Source: UMGS1601 sp964617585
Lineage (GTDB): Bacteria; Bacillota; Clostridia; Oscillospirales; Ruminococcaceae
Reading direction: 5' to 3'
Assembly: GCA_964617585.1 (NCBI GenBank)
Contig: CAZTXS010000006.1
Span: forward strand, 24,341-88,340
Length of the DNA stretch: 64,000 bases
Each line of letters begins with the position of its first letter. The stretch's first letter is position 1. Positions 8,901-16,656 of this stretch are shown here, piece after piece. The position numbers were made by a program, and so were the translations under genes. The notes beneath the pieces were generated by a model. That model saw only the letters and a program-made list of their open reading frames with translations, was not told the DNA's origin and did not search any database.

Positions 8901-10322
8901 TTATTGCTCTTGTTCTTTAGTAATATTATCTTTGTCCAACGGCTTAAAATCTCCTAGCTTTGCTTGTTTTATTTCTCGTGAACGTTCAGCTACAGACTTA
9001 TCAATATACTGCGGCTTAGTTTTTGAATAAACAATTTTCTGCTCGTTGTAAAGCCCTATATAGCCTGATAACATATACGAAACTGCACAGGCAACGGCAA
9101 ATAGAACAATTCCTTCGCTTCCGAAAAGCTCAACCGAGAGTATTACAGAGGTCAAAGGACAATTCGTAACTCCGCAAAAAACCGAAACAAGTCCTATACC
9201 TGCTCCTAAAGACGGATGTATATTAAGAATCGGCGACATTGCGCTGCCGAATGCCGAACCTGTAAAGAAGGTCGGTACTATTTCTCCGCCTTTAAAGCCA
9301 CAGCCAAGTGTAACAGCAGTCATAAGAATTTTAAGAGCAAACACCTGAAATCCGACGCTTTGGTCAAAGCACTGTTTTATTACCTCAGTTCCTGCTCCGT
9401 TATATTTCCGGCTTCCTATAAGCAAGGTCAAAATAATTATAACTATACCTCCGACAAAAATTCTGATAAATTTATTGCCTTTTCCAACTTTCTGAAACAC
9501 ATGATGCATACCTCTCATTGAAATGCAAAAAACAAGACTTATAACTGCACATAAAACCGCCAGAATCAAAACCTTAAGCACAAGCGGAACATCAATATCA
9601 GATATACCGATTACAGTATACTTAACAGCTGTAACTCCGCACAGATTGGCAAGCCATGCGGCTGTGAAAGCGGATATAACGCACGGAACTATAGCGGAGT
9701 AATACATTACGCCTACGCTTGTGACCTCCATAGCAAATACAGACGAAGCTACAGGCGTTCCGAATAACGCAGCGAAACCCGCACTCATTCCGCACATGGT
9801 TATAACTCTTTTATCCTTATCATCAAGTCTTAATACATTTCCGAAAAGTGAACCTATCGTTCCTCCAATCTGAAGCGCTGCACCCTCTCTGCCTGCCGAA
9901 CCCCCGAACAAATGAGTCAGAACCGTTCCTGAAAATATAAGAAGAACTGTTTTTGCCGTCATAGGTTCGTTATCTCTGACAGCCATTAAAACCAAATTTG
10001 TTCCCTTATCATTATACATACCGAACGTCTTATAACAAATGATAATAAAAAGTCCTGCAATCGGCAGAAAAAATATAAGCCACTCATGCGACTCCCTGAG
10101 TCCGGCAGCACCGCTCAGGCAATAATGAAAACCGACTCCGACTAATCCGATAAAAGCACCCGAAGCAGCAGCGATAGTCAGCCACTTTAAAAACTTTAAT
10201 AAGCTTTCTCCAAAGGATTTTGATATATATGCGTATTTATTATACTGATTTTTAATATATTCCCGCAGTTTACTGATAAAAAATTTTTTAGCTTTTGCCG
10301 TTTCACTTTTATGTTTATTCAT
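8901..10322 (-). CDS. CLC-family anion/proton transporter, CLC-F-like
   Basis: Multi-pass membrane protein of the CLC family. Contains GGSAGREGAALQIGG (G-R/K-E-G motif with the gating glutamate), GMSAGFAALFGTPVASSVFAMEV and GCGFKGGEIVPTFFTGSAFG. The chloride-selective GSGIP motif is absent; the position reads KGTNLVLMAV, which with the GFKGGE segment resembles the fluoride/proton antiporter branch (CLC-F). 473 aa. The N-terminal ~40 residues are basic and cytoplasmic. No fluoride riboswitch is seen upstream. Its start overlaps the end of the WYL regulator by 8 nt, so the two are translationally coupled. Substrate (fluoride or chloride) is inference. Confidence 0.82.
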   Translation of the reverse strand: MNKHKSETAKAKKFFISKLREYIKNQYNKYAYISKSFGESLLKFLKWLTIAAASGAFIGLVGVGFHYCLSGAAGLRESHEWLIFFLPIAGLFIIICYKTFGMYNDKGTNLVLMAVRDNEPMTAKTVLLIFSGTVLTHLFGGSAGREGAALQIGGTIGSLFGNVLRLDDKDKRVITMCGMSAGFAALFGTPVASSVFAMEVTSVGVMYYSAIVPCVISAFTAAWLANLCGVTAVKYTVIGISDIDVPLVLKVLILAVLCAVISLVFCISMRGMHHVFQKVGKGNKFIRIFVGGIVIIILTLLIGSRKYNGAGTEVIKQCFDQSVGFQVFALKILMTAVTLGCGFKGGEIVPTFFTGSAFGSAMSPILNIHPSLGAGIGLVSVFCGVTNCPLTSVILSVELFGSEGIVLFAVACAVSYMLSGYIGLYNEQKIVYSKTKPQYIDKSVAERSREIKQAKLGDFKPLDKDNITKEQEQ

Positions 10323-11322
10323 AGCAATCTGAAATCTCTTTTAGCTTTTCCTTGGCAGCATTTACAATTTTTTCAGGGCCTATAACCTTTGCATTATTAC
10401 CGAAAGTAAACAGCCATCCCCAAAAGGTCGGACTTATTTCAACGTCAGCCTTGATTCTGAATCTGTCATCTCCCTGTTTGTTTATAAGCACCTTATCGCC
10501 GAATCGGTCTATTATAACGTTAATCAGAGAACTATCAAACTCAAGCTCAACCCTTTCAGGCTCGCCTCCGTACATATCGTAAGCAGCTTTAAGGCTTTTT
10601 ACAACTTCATTTTCATCAACCGTCAGCGAACGCCTTTTATCGCTGCATATCTCTACTCCCGACATTCTGTCCACTCTGTATCTGCAAAGCTTTTCATGCT
10701 TATTACAATAACAAATAAGGTAGTATTTATCGTTTTCCCATATAAGCTGATAAGGTGAAACGCTGTAAATCTCACCGCCGTGACGGAACCTTGTTTTCTT
10801 ATCCAAGCTGTATTCGTAATATTTAAACTCAATCTGGTAATTTGAAAAAATCGCTTCGTGAATTGTATTTATATTGTAGTATATGCGTTCGTTAAAGGTC
10901 TTTGTGCGATTGGCTACATATACGTTTCTCCTTAACCCCTGAGCCTTGTATTTTGAAGTGAGAGTCTGAAGCTTGGAAATAAGCGCATCCGACTTTTTCT
11001 TTGTCAGAAATACCGACGACGCAACTGCGTCCGCAAGCACATAAAGCTCCTCATCCTGAAATGTTCTGGAAGCTACATAATATACGTTTGTATGGCCTCT
11101 GCGCTCCGTGATTATATCGATACCGCTCTCCTGAAGAGTCGTTATATCATCATAAACAGTTTTCCTCTCAACCTTGATGCCATATGCGTCAAGCTTTGAG
11201 ATTATTTCTTTTCCCGTCAAAACATGATTTTCATCCGTTTCGTGCAAAAAGATTTTTTCCAATATCAGAAGCTTCTGCTTCTGTCTTGAAAACCCGCCGT
11301 TTGAAATTAAATTATAGTTCAT
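10315..11322 (-). CDS. WYL-domain transcriptional regulator
   Basis: DNA-binding regulator with an N-terminal winged HTH of the DeoR/HTH_11 type (KLLILEKIFLHETDE, ISKLDAYGIKVERKTVYDDI, residues ~10-70) and a C-terminal WYL ligand-sensing domain (FKYYEYSLDKK, VSPYQLIWENDKYYLICYC, LCRYRVDRMSGV). A GTG at 11331 is possible, but ATG 11322 has AGGTG 6 nt upstream, giving 335 aa. Overlaps the downstream CLC-type gene, so it may regulate that transporter; WYL proteins often bind nucleic acid ligands, so other targets are possible. Confidence 0.88.
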   Translation of the reverse strand: MNYNLISNGGFSRQKQKLLILEKIFLHETDENHVLTGKEIISKLDAYGIKVERKTVYDDITTLQESGIDIITERRGHTNVYYVASRTFQDEELYVLADAVASSVFLTKKKSDALISKLQTLTSKYKAQGLRRNVYVANRTKTFNERIYYNINTIHEAIFSNYQIEFKYYEYSLDKKTRFRHGGEIYSVSPYQLIWENDKYYLICYCNKHEKLCRYRVDRMSGVEICSDKRRSLTVDENEVVKSLKAAYDMYGGEPERVELEFDSSLINVIIDRFGDKVLINKQGDDRFRIKADVEISPTFWGWLFTFGNNAKVIGPEKIVNAAKEKLKEISDCYE

Positions 11323-11338
11323 AACTGACACCTATCCT

Positions 11339-11566
11339 TTAGTTTTTTGAAATGTCTTTATTCCTTTTTAAATCGGATACTTTGACTTTAGTTCCGTCGG
11401 GACGCAAAAGCTCGGTATGTTCAAGCTGCTGAGTCAGGTTTCTTACGTAACCTCTGCGGTATTCGTCCCTAAGCTCCTTTTGCTCCTTTAATTCGTCTGT
11501 CGTCAGCTTTCTCTGCTTTGACAGCCTGTAAAGCTGCGAAATTCTATCCAGCTTCTCTTTTTCCAT
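11339..11566 (-). CDS. DUF896 (UPF0291, YnzC-like) small protein
   Basis: 75-aa cytoplasmic protein with the DUF896 signature: KLDRISQLYRLSKQRKLT, TDELKEQKELRDEYRRGYV and HTELLRPDGTKVKV. In Bacillus subtilis the homologue YnzC is encoded in the LexA-controlled yneA-yneB-ynzC operon; its exact function is unclear. The open frame extends upstream to 11743, but the family starts at MEKEKLDRI (ATG 11566), so the longer form is not used. An AAGGA/TCCTT mini-hairpin covers its likely ribosome binding site. A LexA-like box lies 170 nt upstream. Confidence 0.9.
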   Translation of the reverse strand: MEKEKLDRISQLYRLSKQRKLTTDELKEQKELRDEYRRGYVRNLTQQLEHTELLRPDGTKVKVSDLKRNKDISKN

Positions 11567-11698
11567 CTTTAAGGATTTTCCTTCCGAATAAAAATTTATA
11601 CCGATATTCATTTTAACACACCTATTGGCAAAAATCAATGAAAAAATATTTAATCTGTACAAAAAAATTCCCCGGATAAACTTTTTTATAAAAAGCTG

Positions 11699-11727
11699 TT
11701 GACAAAAACAGGAACATAGATTATTAT
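11699..11727 (+). promoter_or_regulatory. Predicted sigma-A promoter of the 11.8-kb operon
   Basis: TTGACA (11699-11704), 17-nt spacer, TATTAT (11722-11727). Transcription would start about 11734, directly at the LexA-like box, and run into the 77-aa gene, the sigma-like gene and the YaaO-type gene. Confidence 0.65.
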
Positions 11728-11734
11728 ATATTAT

Positions 11735-11752
11735 AAAGAACATTTGTTCTTT
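11735..11752. promoter_or_regulatory. LexA (SOS) box candidate
   Basis: Perfect inverted repeat AAAGAAC-ATTT-GTTCTTT containing GAAC-N4-GTTC, the Gram-positive LexA core. It sits at the start site of the plus-strand promoter and is also next to TATAAT-like -10 sequences of the minus strand toward the ynzC-like gene, so one repressor could control both directions. Confidence 0.55.
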
Positions 11753-11796
11753 TATTTGCGTAAATAATAAATGACATTTTAAGAAAGGACAAAAAA

Positions 11797-12030
11797 ATGG
11801 AAAACTTATTCAGAGCATACATAAAAACCGCCGACGCTTTAAAAGGTCAGATAGAATTTCTGAAAGCTGAAATAAAAAAAACGGATGACGTTGATGAAAA
11901 GAAAATAATTGAAAAACGCACCGAAACGCTGTATTCGGAATACCTTGACGTTTTACACAGCGCAAGAATGATTGAAAATTATTTCAAGCCAAAGCCGAAA
12001 GAGGAAATCTCCCGGGTGAAAAAAGCCTGA
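11797..12030 (+). CDS. Small helical protein of unknown function
   Basis: 77-aa protein that I do not recognise. It is rich in Lys and Glu and predicted to be mainly helical (KGQIEFLKAEIKKTDDVDEK, ETLYSEYLDVLHSARMIEN), with no signal peptide or membrane segment, and ends in a basic stretch. GAAAGGA lies 9 nt before ATG 11797. It is first in the operon behind the LexA-like box and is followed after 38 nt by a sigma-region-4-like protein, so a helper or anti-sigma-type role is conceivable but unsupported. Confidence 0.7.
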   Translation: MENLFRAYIKTADALKGQIEFLKAEIKKTDDVDEKKIIEKRTETLYSEYLDVLHSARMIENYFKPKPKEEISRVKKA

Positions 12031-12054
12031 CAATCAATTCACAATAGGGAGAGG

Positions 12055-12072
12055 ATGAAGAACTGCAAATGA
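12055..12072 (+). other. Five-codon upstream ORF coupled to the sigma-like gene
   Basis: ATG AAG AAC TGC AAA TGA directly follows GGGAGAGG and ends in an ATGA overlap with the ATG (12069) of the next gene, which has no good Shine-Dalgarno of its own. It could drive translation by re-initiation. The SD is only 0-1 nt from this ATG, so it may simply be a distant SD for ATG 12069. Confidence 0.3.
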
Positions 12073-12395
12073 AAAACAAATATACAAATAAAAGAGTTCC
12101 GCTTGAATTTCTTTATGCCGAGCAGCGGGTAAAAATCGGCGAGTACGCTTCGACTTCAAACAAGCAAATAATTAAATATCTACGCGAAATTATAAACGAA
12201 GATTTGACAAAAACGCAGAAACAATATATTATTATGTATTATCTTAATAATATGAAAATTCCTGAAATCGCCCGTGAGCTTGGGGTCAACAAATCGACTG
12301 TTTCAAGAACTATTCAAAGAGCGAAAAACAGGATTTATGAAAGATTAAAATACACTAATTTCAGGAGCTTTATTGATGATGAGGACGCCTATTAA
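12069..12395 (+). CDS. Sigma-70 region 4-like DNA-binding protein
   Basis: 108-aa protein whose C-terminal half matches a sigma-factor region 4 helix-turn-helix (LTKTQKQYIIMYYLNNMKIP, EIARELGVNKSTVSRTIQRA, residues ~47-95). Regions 1-3 are absent, so it is not a complete sigma factor; it more resembles stand-alone HTH activators or incomplete ECF-like proteins. N-terminal residues are basic (KNKYTNKRVPLEF). Lies between the 77-aa gene and the decarboxylase-like gene, whose start overlaps its last 20 nt. Target genes unknown. Confidence 0.75.
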   Translation: MKNKYTNKRVPLEFLYAEQRVKIGEYASTSNKQIIKYLREIINEDLTKTQKQYIIMYYLNNMKIPEIARELGVNKSTVSRTIQRAKNRIYERLKYTNFRSFIDDEDAY

Positions 12396-13776
12396 CGATT
12401 TCCTGGAGGAATACAAAATCAAAAACTGCGTCAGATTTCATATGCCGGGACATAAAGGCAGAGGAACTGATAAGCTTTGCTCAGTATCGCCTTATGACAT
12501 AACAGAAATAACCGGAGCGGATTTTCTGTTCTCTGAGTCAGAATACGGTATAATTTACGAAAGTGAAAAGAATGCTTCAGAGCTTTATAATTCAGCGCTA
12601 AGCCTGTATTCAACCGAAGGCTCCAGCCTTGCTGTAAAAGCAATGCTGTTTATCGCATATAAGGGAAACAAAAACAGAAAAATTCTGGCTGCAAGAAACG
12701 TACATAAATCCTTTATAAACGCTTGTGCGTTAATTGATCTCGACATAGACTGGATTTATCCGAAAGAAGAGATTTCCTCAATATGCGCTATGAAGCTTAC
12801 AGCTTCGGATTTGGAAGAAGCTTTGTCCTCTTATGATTCGGTTGATATGCCAAGCGCCGTTTATGTGACTTCTCCCGACTATCAGGGAAATATGCTTGAT
12901 ATAAAGGGTCTGGCTGAGGTCTGTAAACGGTACGGCGCTGCGCTGCTTGTTGACAACGCTCACGGAGCATATTTGAATTTTCTGACCGAAAATATCCACC
13001 CATTGGCTTTGGGTGCGGATATGTGCTGCGACTCCGCTCATAAAACTCTGCCCTGTCTTACGGGAGGCGCCTATCTTCATATTTCAAAAAACGCTGATAA
13101 ACGCTTTCATAACAGAGCTCTGGCAAAACAGGCAATGCAGCTTTTTGCTACGACTTCCCCATCGTATCTTATTTTGCAGTCGCTTGACCTTTGCAACAGA
13201 ACCTTAAGCGATAAGACTTATATAGACAAGCTCAATAAAACCTGCGAAAAGGTCAAAAGGTTAAAAGAAAAGATTCGGGCTTTGGGGTTCGGCGTTTTAA
13301 ATCACAAAAACTGCGAGCCGCTAAAGCTTGTAATACTATGTGAAAATTCCGGCGTCAGCGGTAAAACGCTTTTATCAGAGCTTGAAAAAAGAAACATATA
13401 TTGTGAGCACGCTGATGATTCATCGCTGATAATAATGATTTCACCTGAAAATAACGACAGCGATTTCAACATACTTCTGACTGCCTTGGAAAACATAAAA
13501 TCCAACTTTGAAAAAACAGAAAATACATCGTCGGACGCTTTTACGCTTGAAAAGCTAATGCTGATAAAAGCAGAAAAAGCAATGTCCGTCAGGGAAGCTT
13601 TTTTCAGCGAAAGCGAAACAGTTTCAATTACAAACGCTTTAGGCAGAGTTTGCTCAACGCCGGTATCTGTCTGCCCTCCGTGTATTCCGCTTGTAATAAG
13701 CGGCGAGGTTTTCAGCCGTGATATTTTAAATTTGCTCAGAAGGTATAGCATTTTTTCTGTAAATGTGGTACAATGA
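12376..13776 (+). CDS. Orn/Lys/Arg decarboxylase family PLP enzyme (YaaO-like)
   Basis: Fold-type I PLP enzyme of the ornithine/lysine/arginine decarboxylase group. N-terminal signature RFHMPGHKGRG; PLP-site elements GSSLAVKAML, LLVDNAHGAYLNFL and the Schiff-base lysine in CDSAHKTLPCLTGGA. The C-terminal domain is short and ends near the stop (466 aa, as in YaaO). ATG 12376 follows AGGAG by 8 nt; a TTG at 12373 is less likely. In Bacillus yaaO precedes tmk, yaaQ, yaaR, holB and yaaT; here it directly precedes holB and ricT, so the block is conserved but shortened. Substrate (Arg or Lys) cannot be told. Confidence 0.87.
   Translation: MMRTPINDFLEEYKIKNCVRFHMPGHKGRGTDKLCSVSPYDITEITGADFLFSESEYGIIYESEKNASELYNSALSLYSTEGSSLAVKAMLFIAYKGNKNRKILAARNVHKSFINACALIDLDIDWIYPKEEISSICAMKLTASDLEEALSSYDSVDMPSAVYVTSPDYQGNMLDIKGLAEVCKRYGAALLVDNAHGAYLNFLTENIHPLALGADMCCDSAHKTLPCLTGGAYLHISKNADKRFHNRALAKQAMQLFATTSPSYLILQSLDLCNRTLSDKTYIDKLNKTCEKVKRLKEKIRALGFGVLNHKNCEPLKLVILCENSGVSGKTLLSELEKRNIYCEHADDSSLIIMISPENNDSDFNILLTALENIKSNFEKTENTSSDAFTLEKLMLIKAEKAMSVREAFFSESETVSITNALGRVCSTPVSVCPPCIPLVISGEVFSRDILNLLRRYSIFSVNVVQ
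13769..13774 (+). promoter_or_regulatory. Possible extended -10 before holB
   Basis: TGGTACAAT at the very end of the yaaO-like gene matches an extended -10 (TACAAT with TG one base before), with only a weak -35 (CATTTT). It could give extra transcription of holB-ricT. Confidence 0.3.
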
Positions 13777-13862
13777 AATAGACGTTTCACAGCGTAAGGC
13801 TTATTCTCGTTTTAGAAAGCCTGTTAATCGTCCGCAGAATTTATCGGAGTTTTAATTTATTT

Positions 13863-14846
13863 ATGAAAAGCTTTTATCTATATGAAAATGAAATAATTAA
13901 AAACACCATACGTTCTATGGTGCTAAACAACCGCATAGTAAATTCTCTGCTTATTTACGGCGATAAGGGTCTAGGCAAAAAGACTGCCGCCGAATATATT
14001 TCGGCTTCCCTTCTTTGTGAAAAAGGAACGGGCATACCCTGCGGTGAATGTAGATCCTGCAAAAAAATCGCCAATATGGTTCATCCTGACGTGATACACG
14101 CCGTTGCGAGCGGAAAAAGCGGTAACTATAAAATAGATGCTTTTCGTGAGATGGTTGAAAACGCTTCAGTAATGCCGAATGAAAGCAGATTCAAGATTTA
14201 TATAATAGCCGATATGGACAATACGCTTGCCGCAGCGCAAAACGCTTTGCTCAAGCTTATTGAAGAACCTCCCGACCATTGCGTTATAATTCTGACGGCT
14301 TCATCACGCTCTTCACTTCTTCCTACCATAGTTTCAAGAGTGGTATCGCTGCCAATGCACGAAATAAGCTTAGATTCATGCAAGAACGCTCTTATTCAAA
14401 AGGGTTATGAGAAGGACAGCGTTCAAGACGCAGTTGAAGCTCTCGGAGGAAATTTAGGAAAGTGCATAGGATATCTGAATGGCGGGGATATTGTTGACGC
14501 AGTAACCATGTCGAAAAGCATAACCGACGCAATAATTACCGGCGATGAATATCTTATGCTTAAAGAATTCAGCGAGCTTATAGGCGACAAAACCATGACT
14601 CTTGCCGTCTTTAAGCTTTTGTGCGAAATTGTAAGAGATTCGATTTCCGTTTCGGCAGGCTGTGATAAAAAAACGCTCATAAGCGCTTATAAGGCAGGAG
14701 CAATCAGGCTGTCCGAGAGGATTTCTAAGATTACGGCGAATAAAATTTATTACGCAATTACTAAATACGCTGAAAGAATCAATTCAAACGGCAATCTGAG
14801 CCTGGCAATTAACGCTTTATGCTCGGAAATGAAAGAAGCTTTATAA
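13863..14846 (+). CDS. holB: DNA polymerase III delta-prime subunit HolB
   Basis: Clamp-loader subunit of DNA polymerase III. 327 aa. Walker A-like LLIYGDKGLGKKTAAEY, zinc-binding cysteines CGECRSCKKI preceded by LLCEKGTGIPC, the NALLKLIEEPP segment and a degenerate SRC motif (TIVSRVVSLP). Residues to the C-terminal collar domain are typical. GGAG lies 13 nt before ATG 13863. Followed by ricT as in many Firmicutes; tmk is not adjacent. The 86-nt gap before it holds only a weak promoter-like sequence. Its stop codon overlaps the first bases of the shortest repeat copy (14843-14867). Confidence 0.94.
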   Translation: MKSFYLYENEIIKNTIRSMVLNNRIVNSLLIYGDKGLGKKTAAEYISASLLCEKGTGIPCGECRSCKKIANMVHPDVIHAVASGKSGNYKIDAFREMVENASVMPNESRFKIYIIADMDNTLAAAQNALLKLIEEPPDHCVIILTASSRSSLLPTIVSRVVSLPMHEISLDSCKNALIQKGYEKDSVQDAVEALGGNLGKCIGYLNGGDIVDAVTMSKSITDAIITGDEYLMLKEFSELIGDKTMTLAVFKLLCEIVRDSISVSAGCDKKTLISAYKAGAIRLSERISKITANKIYYAITKYAERINSNGNLSLAINALCSEMKEAL

Positions 14847-14867
14847 CTAAGGCAAGCCCTTATTGAA
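14843..14867 (-). repeat. Intergenic repeat family 1, copy 2 (minimal, 25 bp)
   Basis: ATAACTAAGGCAAG joined directly to CCCTTATTGAA. It contains only the two ends of the family, fused exactly at the GGCAAG that flanks the body of the full copies, so all internal hairpins are missing. The holB stop codon lies inside its first bases. Confidence 0.8.
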
Positions 14868-14895
14868 TTATAAAAATTAATATTGGAGGACTAAT

Positions 14896-15759
14896 ATGGC
14901 AGAAATCATAGGAGTGCGCTTTAAAAGCGTCGGAAAAATATATTACTTTTCGCCCGGTAAAAATCAGATTAATCAGGGCGAAAAGGTCATTGTTGAAACA
15001 GCAAAAGGGGTTGAATGCGGAGAAGTCGTTATAGGTAACCGTGAAATCAATGAAAACGAGCTTGCAACTCCTCTTAAAAATATAATACGAGTTGCCACTG
15101 AAAAGGATATTGAGAAAATTCAGCATAACAAGCAGTGCGAAGCAGATGCTTTCAAAATTTGTGAAGAAAAAATTCTAAAGCACGGTCTTAACATGAAACT
15201 CGTTGACGTTGAATGTACCTTTGACAACAATAAGCTTCTGTTTTATTTCACATCAGAAAACAGAGTGGATTTCAGAGAGCTTGTCAAAGACTTGGCTTCC
15301 GTTTTCAGAACAAGAATTGAACTGCGTCAGATAGGCGTTCGTGATGAAGCGAAAATGCTCGGAGGACTCGGCGTTTGCGGCAGACCGTTCTGCTGTAAAT
15401 CTTTTTTGGGAGATTTTCAGCCGGTTTCCATAAAAATGGCGAAGGATCAGAGCCTGTCGCTTAATCCGTCTAAGATTTCAGGCACCTGCGGAAGGCTTAT
15501 GTGCTGCTTGAAATATGAACAGGAAGGCTATGAGGAGCTATTGAAGATTACTCCTAAAATTGGCGCTTTCGTTGAAACTCCCGACGGAAAGGGCAACGTA
15601 GTCGACGTTAATATGCTGACAGGAAAAGTCAGAGTTAAAAACGCTGACACAGAGGCTGTAAACACATATCACAAGGACGACGTTAAGATTTTAAAGGACG
15701 GCGTTAATAAAATTGACAAAGAAGATATTAAAGAGTTGGAAGAACTTGAAGATAAATAA
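14896..15759 (+). CDS. ricT: PSP1-domain protein RicT (YaaT)
   Basis: Component of the RicA-RicF-RicT complex that, in B. subtilis, helps RNase Y process mRNAs and influences sporulation and competence phosphorelays. 287 aa. N-terminal PSP1 region (GVRFKSVGKIYYFSPG, GVECGEVVIGNREI) and the family cysteine motif GLGVCGRPFCCKSFL ... CGRLMCCLKYEQEGY, which can hold an iron-sulfur cluster. GGAGG is 6 nt before ATG 14896. The C terminus is acidic (EDIKELEELEDK). Directly downstream of holB, as in many Firmicutes. Confidence 0.93.
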   Translation: MAEIIGVRFKSVGKIYYFSPGKNQINQGEKVIVETAKGVECGEVVIGNREINENELATPLKNIIRVATEKDIEKIQHNKQCEADAFKICEEKILKHGLNMKLVDVECTFDNNKLLFYFTSENRVDFRELVKDLASVFRTRIELRQIGVRDEAKMLGGLGVCGRPFCCKSFLGDFQPVSIKMAKDQSLSLNPSKISGTCGRLMCCLKYEQEGYEELLKITPKIGAFVETPDGKGNVVDVNMLTGKVRVKNADTEAVNTYHKDDVKILKDGVNKIDKEDIKELEELEDK

Positions 15760-15761
15760 AT

Positions 15762-15900
15762 TTCAATAAGGGCTTGCCCGTCATTCAACGTGGCTAGGGT
15801 CGGCAGTGTCGACCAGACGGTCAGTAGGGTATTATATCCCACTACTGACCGGATAATGTACCCAGCCGCCTATAGAGGCGGGGTACATCTTGCCTAAGAT
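15762..15900 (+). repeat. Intergenic repeat family 1, copy 1 (full length)
   Basis: Begins TTCAATAAGGGCTTGCCC two bases after the ricT stop codon and ends CATCTTGCCTAAGAT. It contains the module GGTCGGCAGTGTCGACC, the large hairpin CGGTCAGTAGGG...CCCACTACTGACCGG and the GC-rich hairpin CCGCC-TATAGA-GGCGG. 139 bp, no coding potential. Confidence 0.9.
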
Positions 15901-15904
15901 ATAT

Positions 15905-15962
15905 AAAAAGCAGACGTTTTTATACTGCCGTGGCTCTTCGGCGTTAAACGTCTGCTTTTTTA
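15905..15962. terminator. Bidirectional terminator between ricT and the PepSY gene
   Basis: AAAAAGCAGACGTTT (15905-15919) pairs with AAACGTCTGCTTTTT (15946-15960), with an inner GCCG/CGGC pairing. A-tract and T-tract on either side serve both convergent genes. Confidence 0.85.
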
Positions 15963-15980
15963 TTAACTTTTATTGGCTGT

Positions 15981-16622
15981 TCAATCGTCAAAAATTGATT
16001 CGGCTTCCCATGAAATTATTTTTCCCGTTTCACCGTCAATCTCAAATTCATATTCCATATCGTCAAGCATAACAGAACCCTCGTATACAACTCTGCCGTC
16101 GTCTTTTTCCGCATAAATATGAATATCATTTTCAGTAGCTCCGGAAACCTTTGACAAAACAATTTTTTTGGCTTCGCTTATCGTAATTGAAGCGTCAGAA
16201 GCGGCAGCCGAACCAAAATCATTATTAATATCTCTGCCCTTGCTTAAAATAGAACCATCGTCCGCAGATATTTCATACTCATATTCGTCCGAACCTACGT
16301 AAAAGTCAACCTCATATTCATTTTTTCCGTCATCTCTGTTAAATTTTACACGAATATTTTTTACTTCGGATTCTGAAAAACCGGCGTCCGCCAAAGCTAT
16401 TTCCTTTGCGTCGTCCTCATTTATTGAATCGCTGTCGGAAGCAACCGAATCGGACGTTTGATTCTGCGTTGATGAATCCTGACTGCTCTCCGAGTACGTA
16501 TTCTGAGAACCTCCTGTTGACTCCGGATTCGATGAATACGAATCTTCCGATTTGCCCGCAGAACAGCCTGACGATATAACTGAAACCGCAATAACAAATA
16601 ACAAAAATAATTTTAATTTCAT
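15981..16622 (-). CDS. PepSY-domain lipoprotein
   Basis: Predicted surface lipoprotein. Signal peptide MKLKLFLLFVIAVSVISSGC with lipobox ISSGC, then a Ser/Asp/Gln-rich linker (~55 residues) and two PepSY domains (DDAKEIALADAGFSESEVKN ... EYEISADDGSIL; SEAKKIVLSKVSGATENDIH ... EFEIDGETGKII). PepSY repeats are thought to act as protease inhibitors or regulators at the cell surface. ATG 16622 is 8 nt after AGGAGG; an ATG at 16628 is too close. Last in line after the sulfation genes, separated by 34 nt; a functional link is not evident. Confidence 0.9.
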   Translation of the reverse strand: MKLKLFLLFVIAVSVISSGCSAGKSEDSYSSNPESTGGSQNTYSESSQDSSTQNQTSDSVASDSDSINEDDAKEIALADAGFSESEVKNIRVKFNRDDGKNEYEVDFYVGSDEYEYEISADDGSILSKGRDINNDFGSAAASDASITISEAKKIVLSKVSGATENDIHIYAEKDDGRVVYEGSVMLDDMEYEFEIDGETGKIISWEAESIFDD

Positions 16623-16656
16623 AACCATATCCTCCTTAATATAAATCTCTTTACCT

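Noticed and set aside
11567..11743. N-terminal extension of the ynzC-like gene
   Set aside because: The DUF896 family begins at MEKEKLDRI; the extension is hydrophobic, AT-rich intergenic sequence that also contains promoter elements.
13302..13790. 162-codon minus-strand frame inside the yaaO-like gene
   Set aside because: Antisense shadow; the plus-strand PLP enzyme motifs are convincing.
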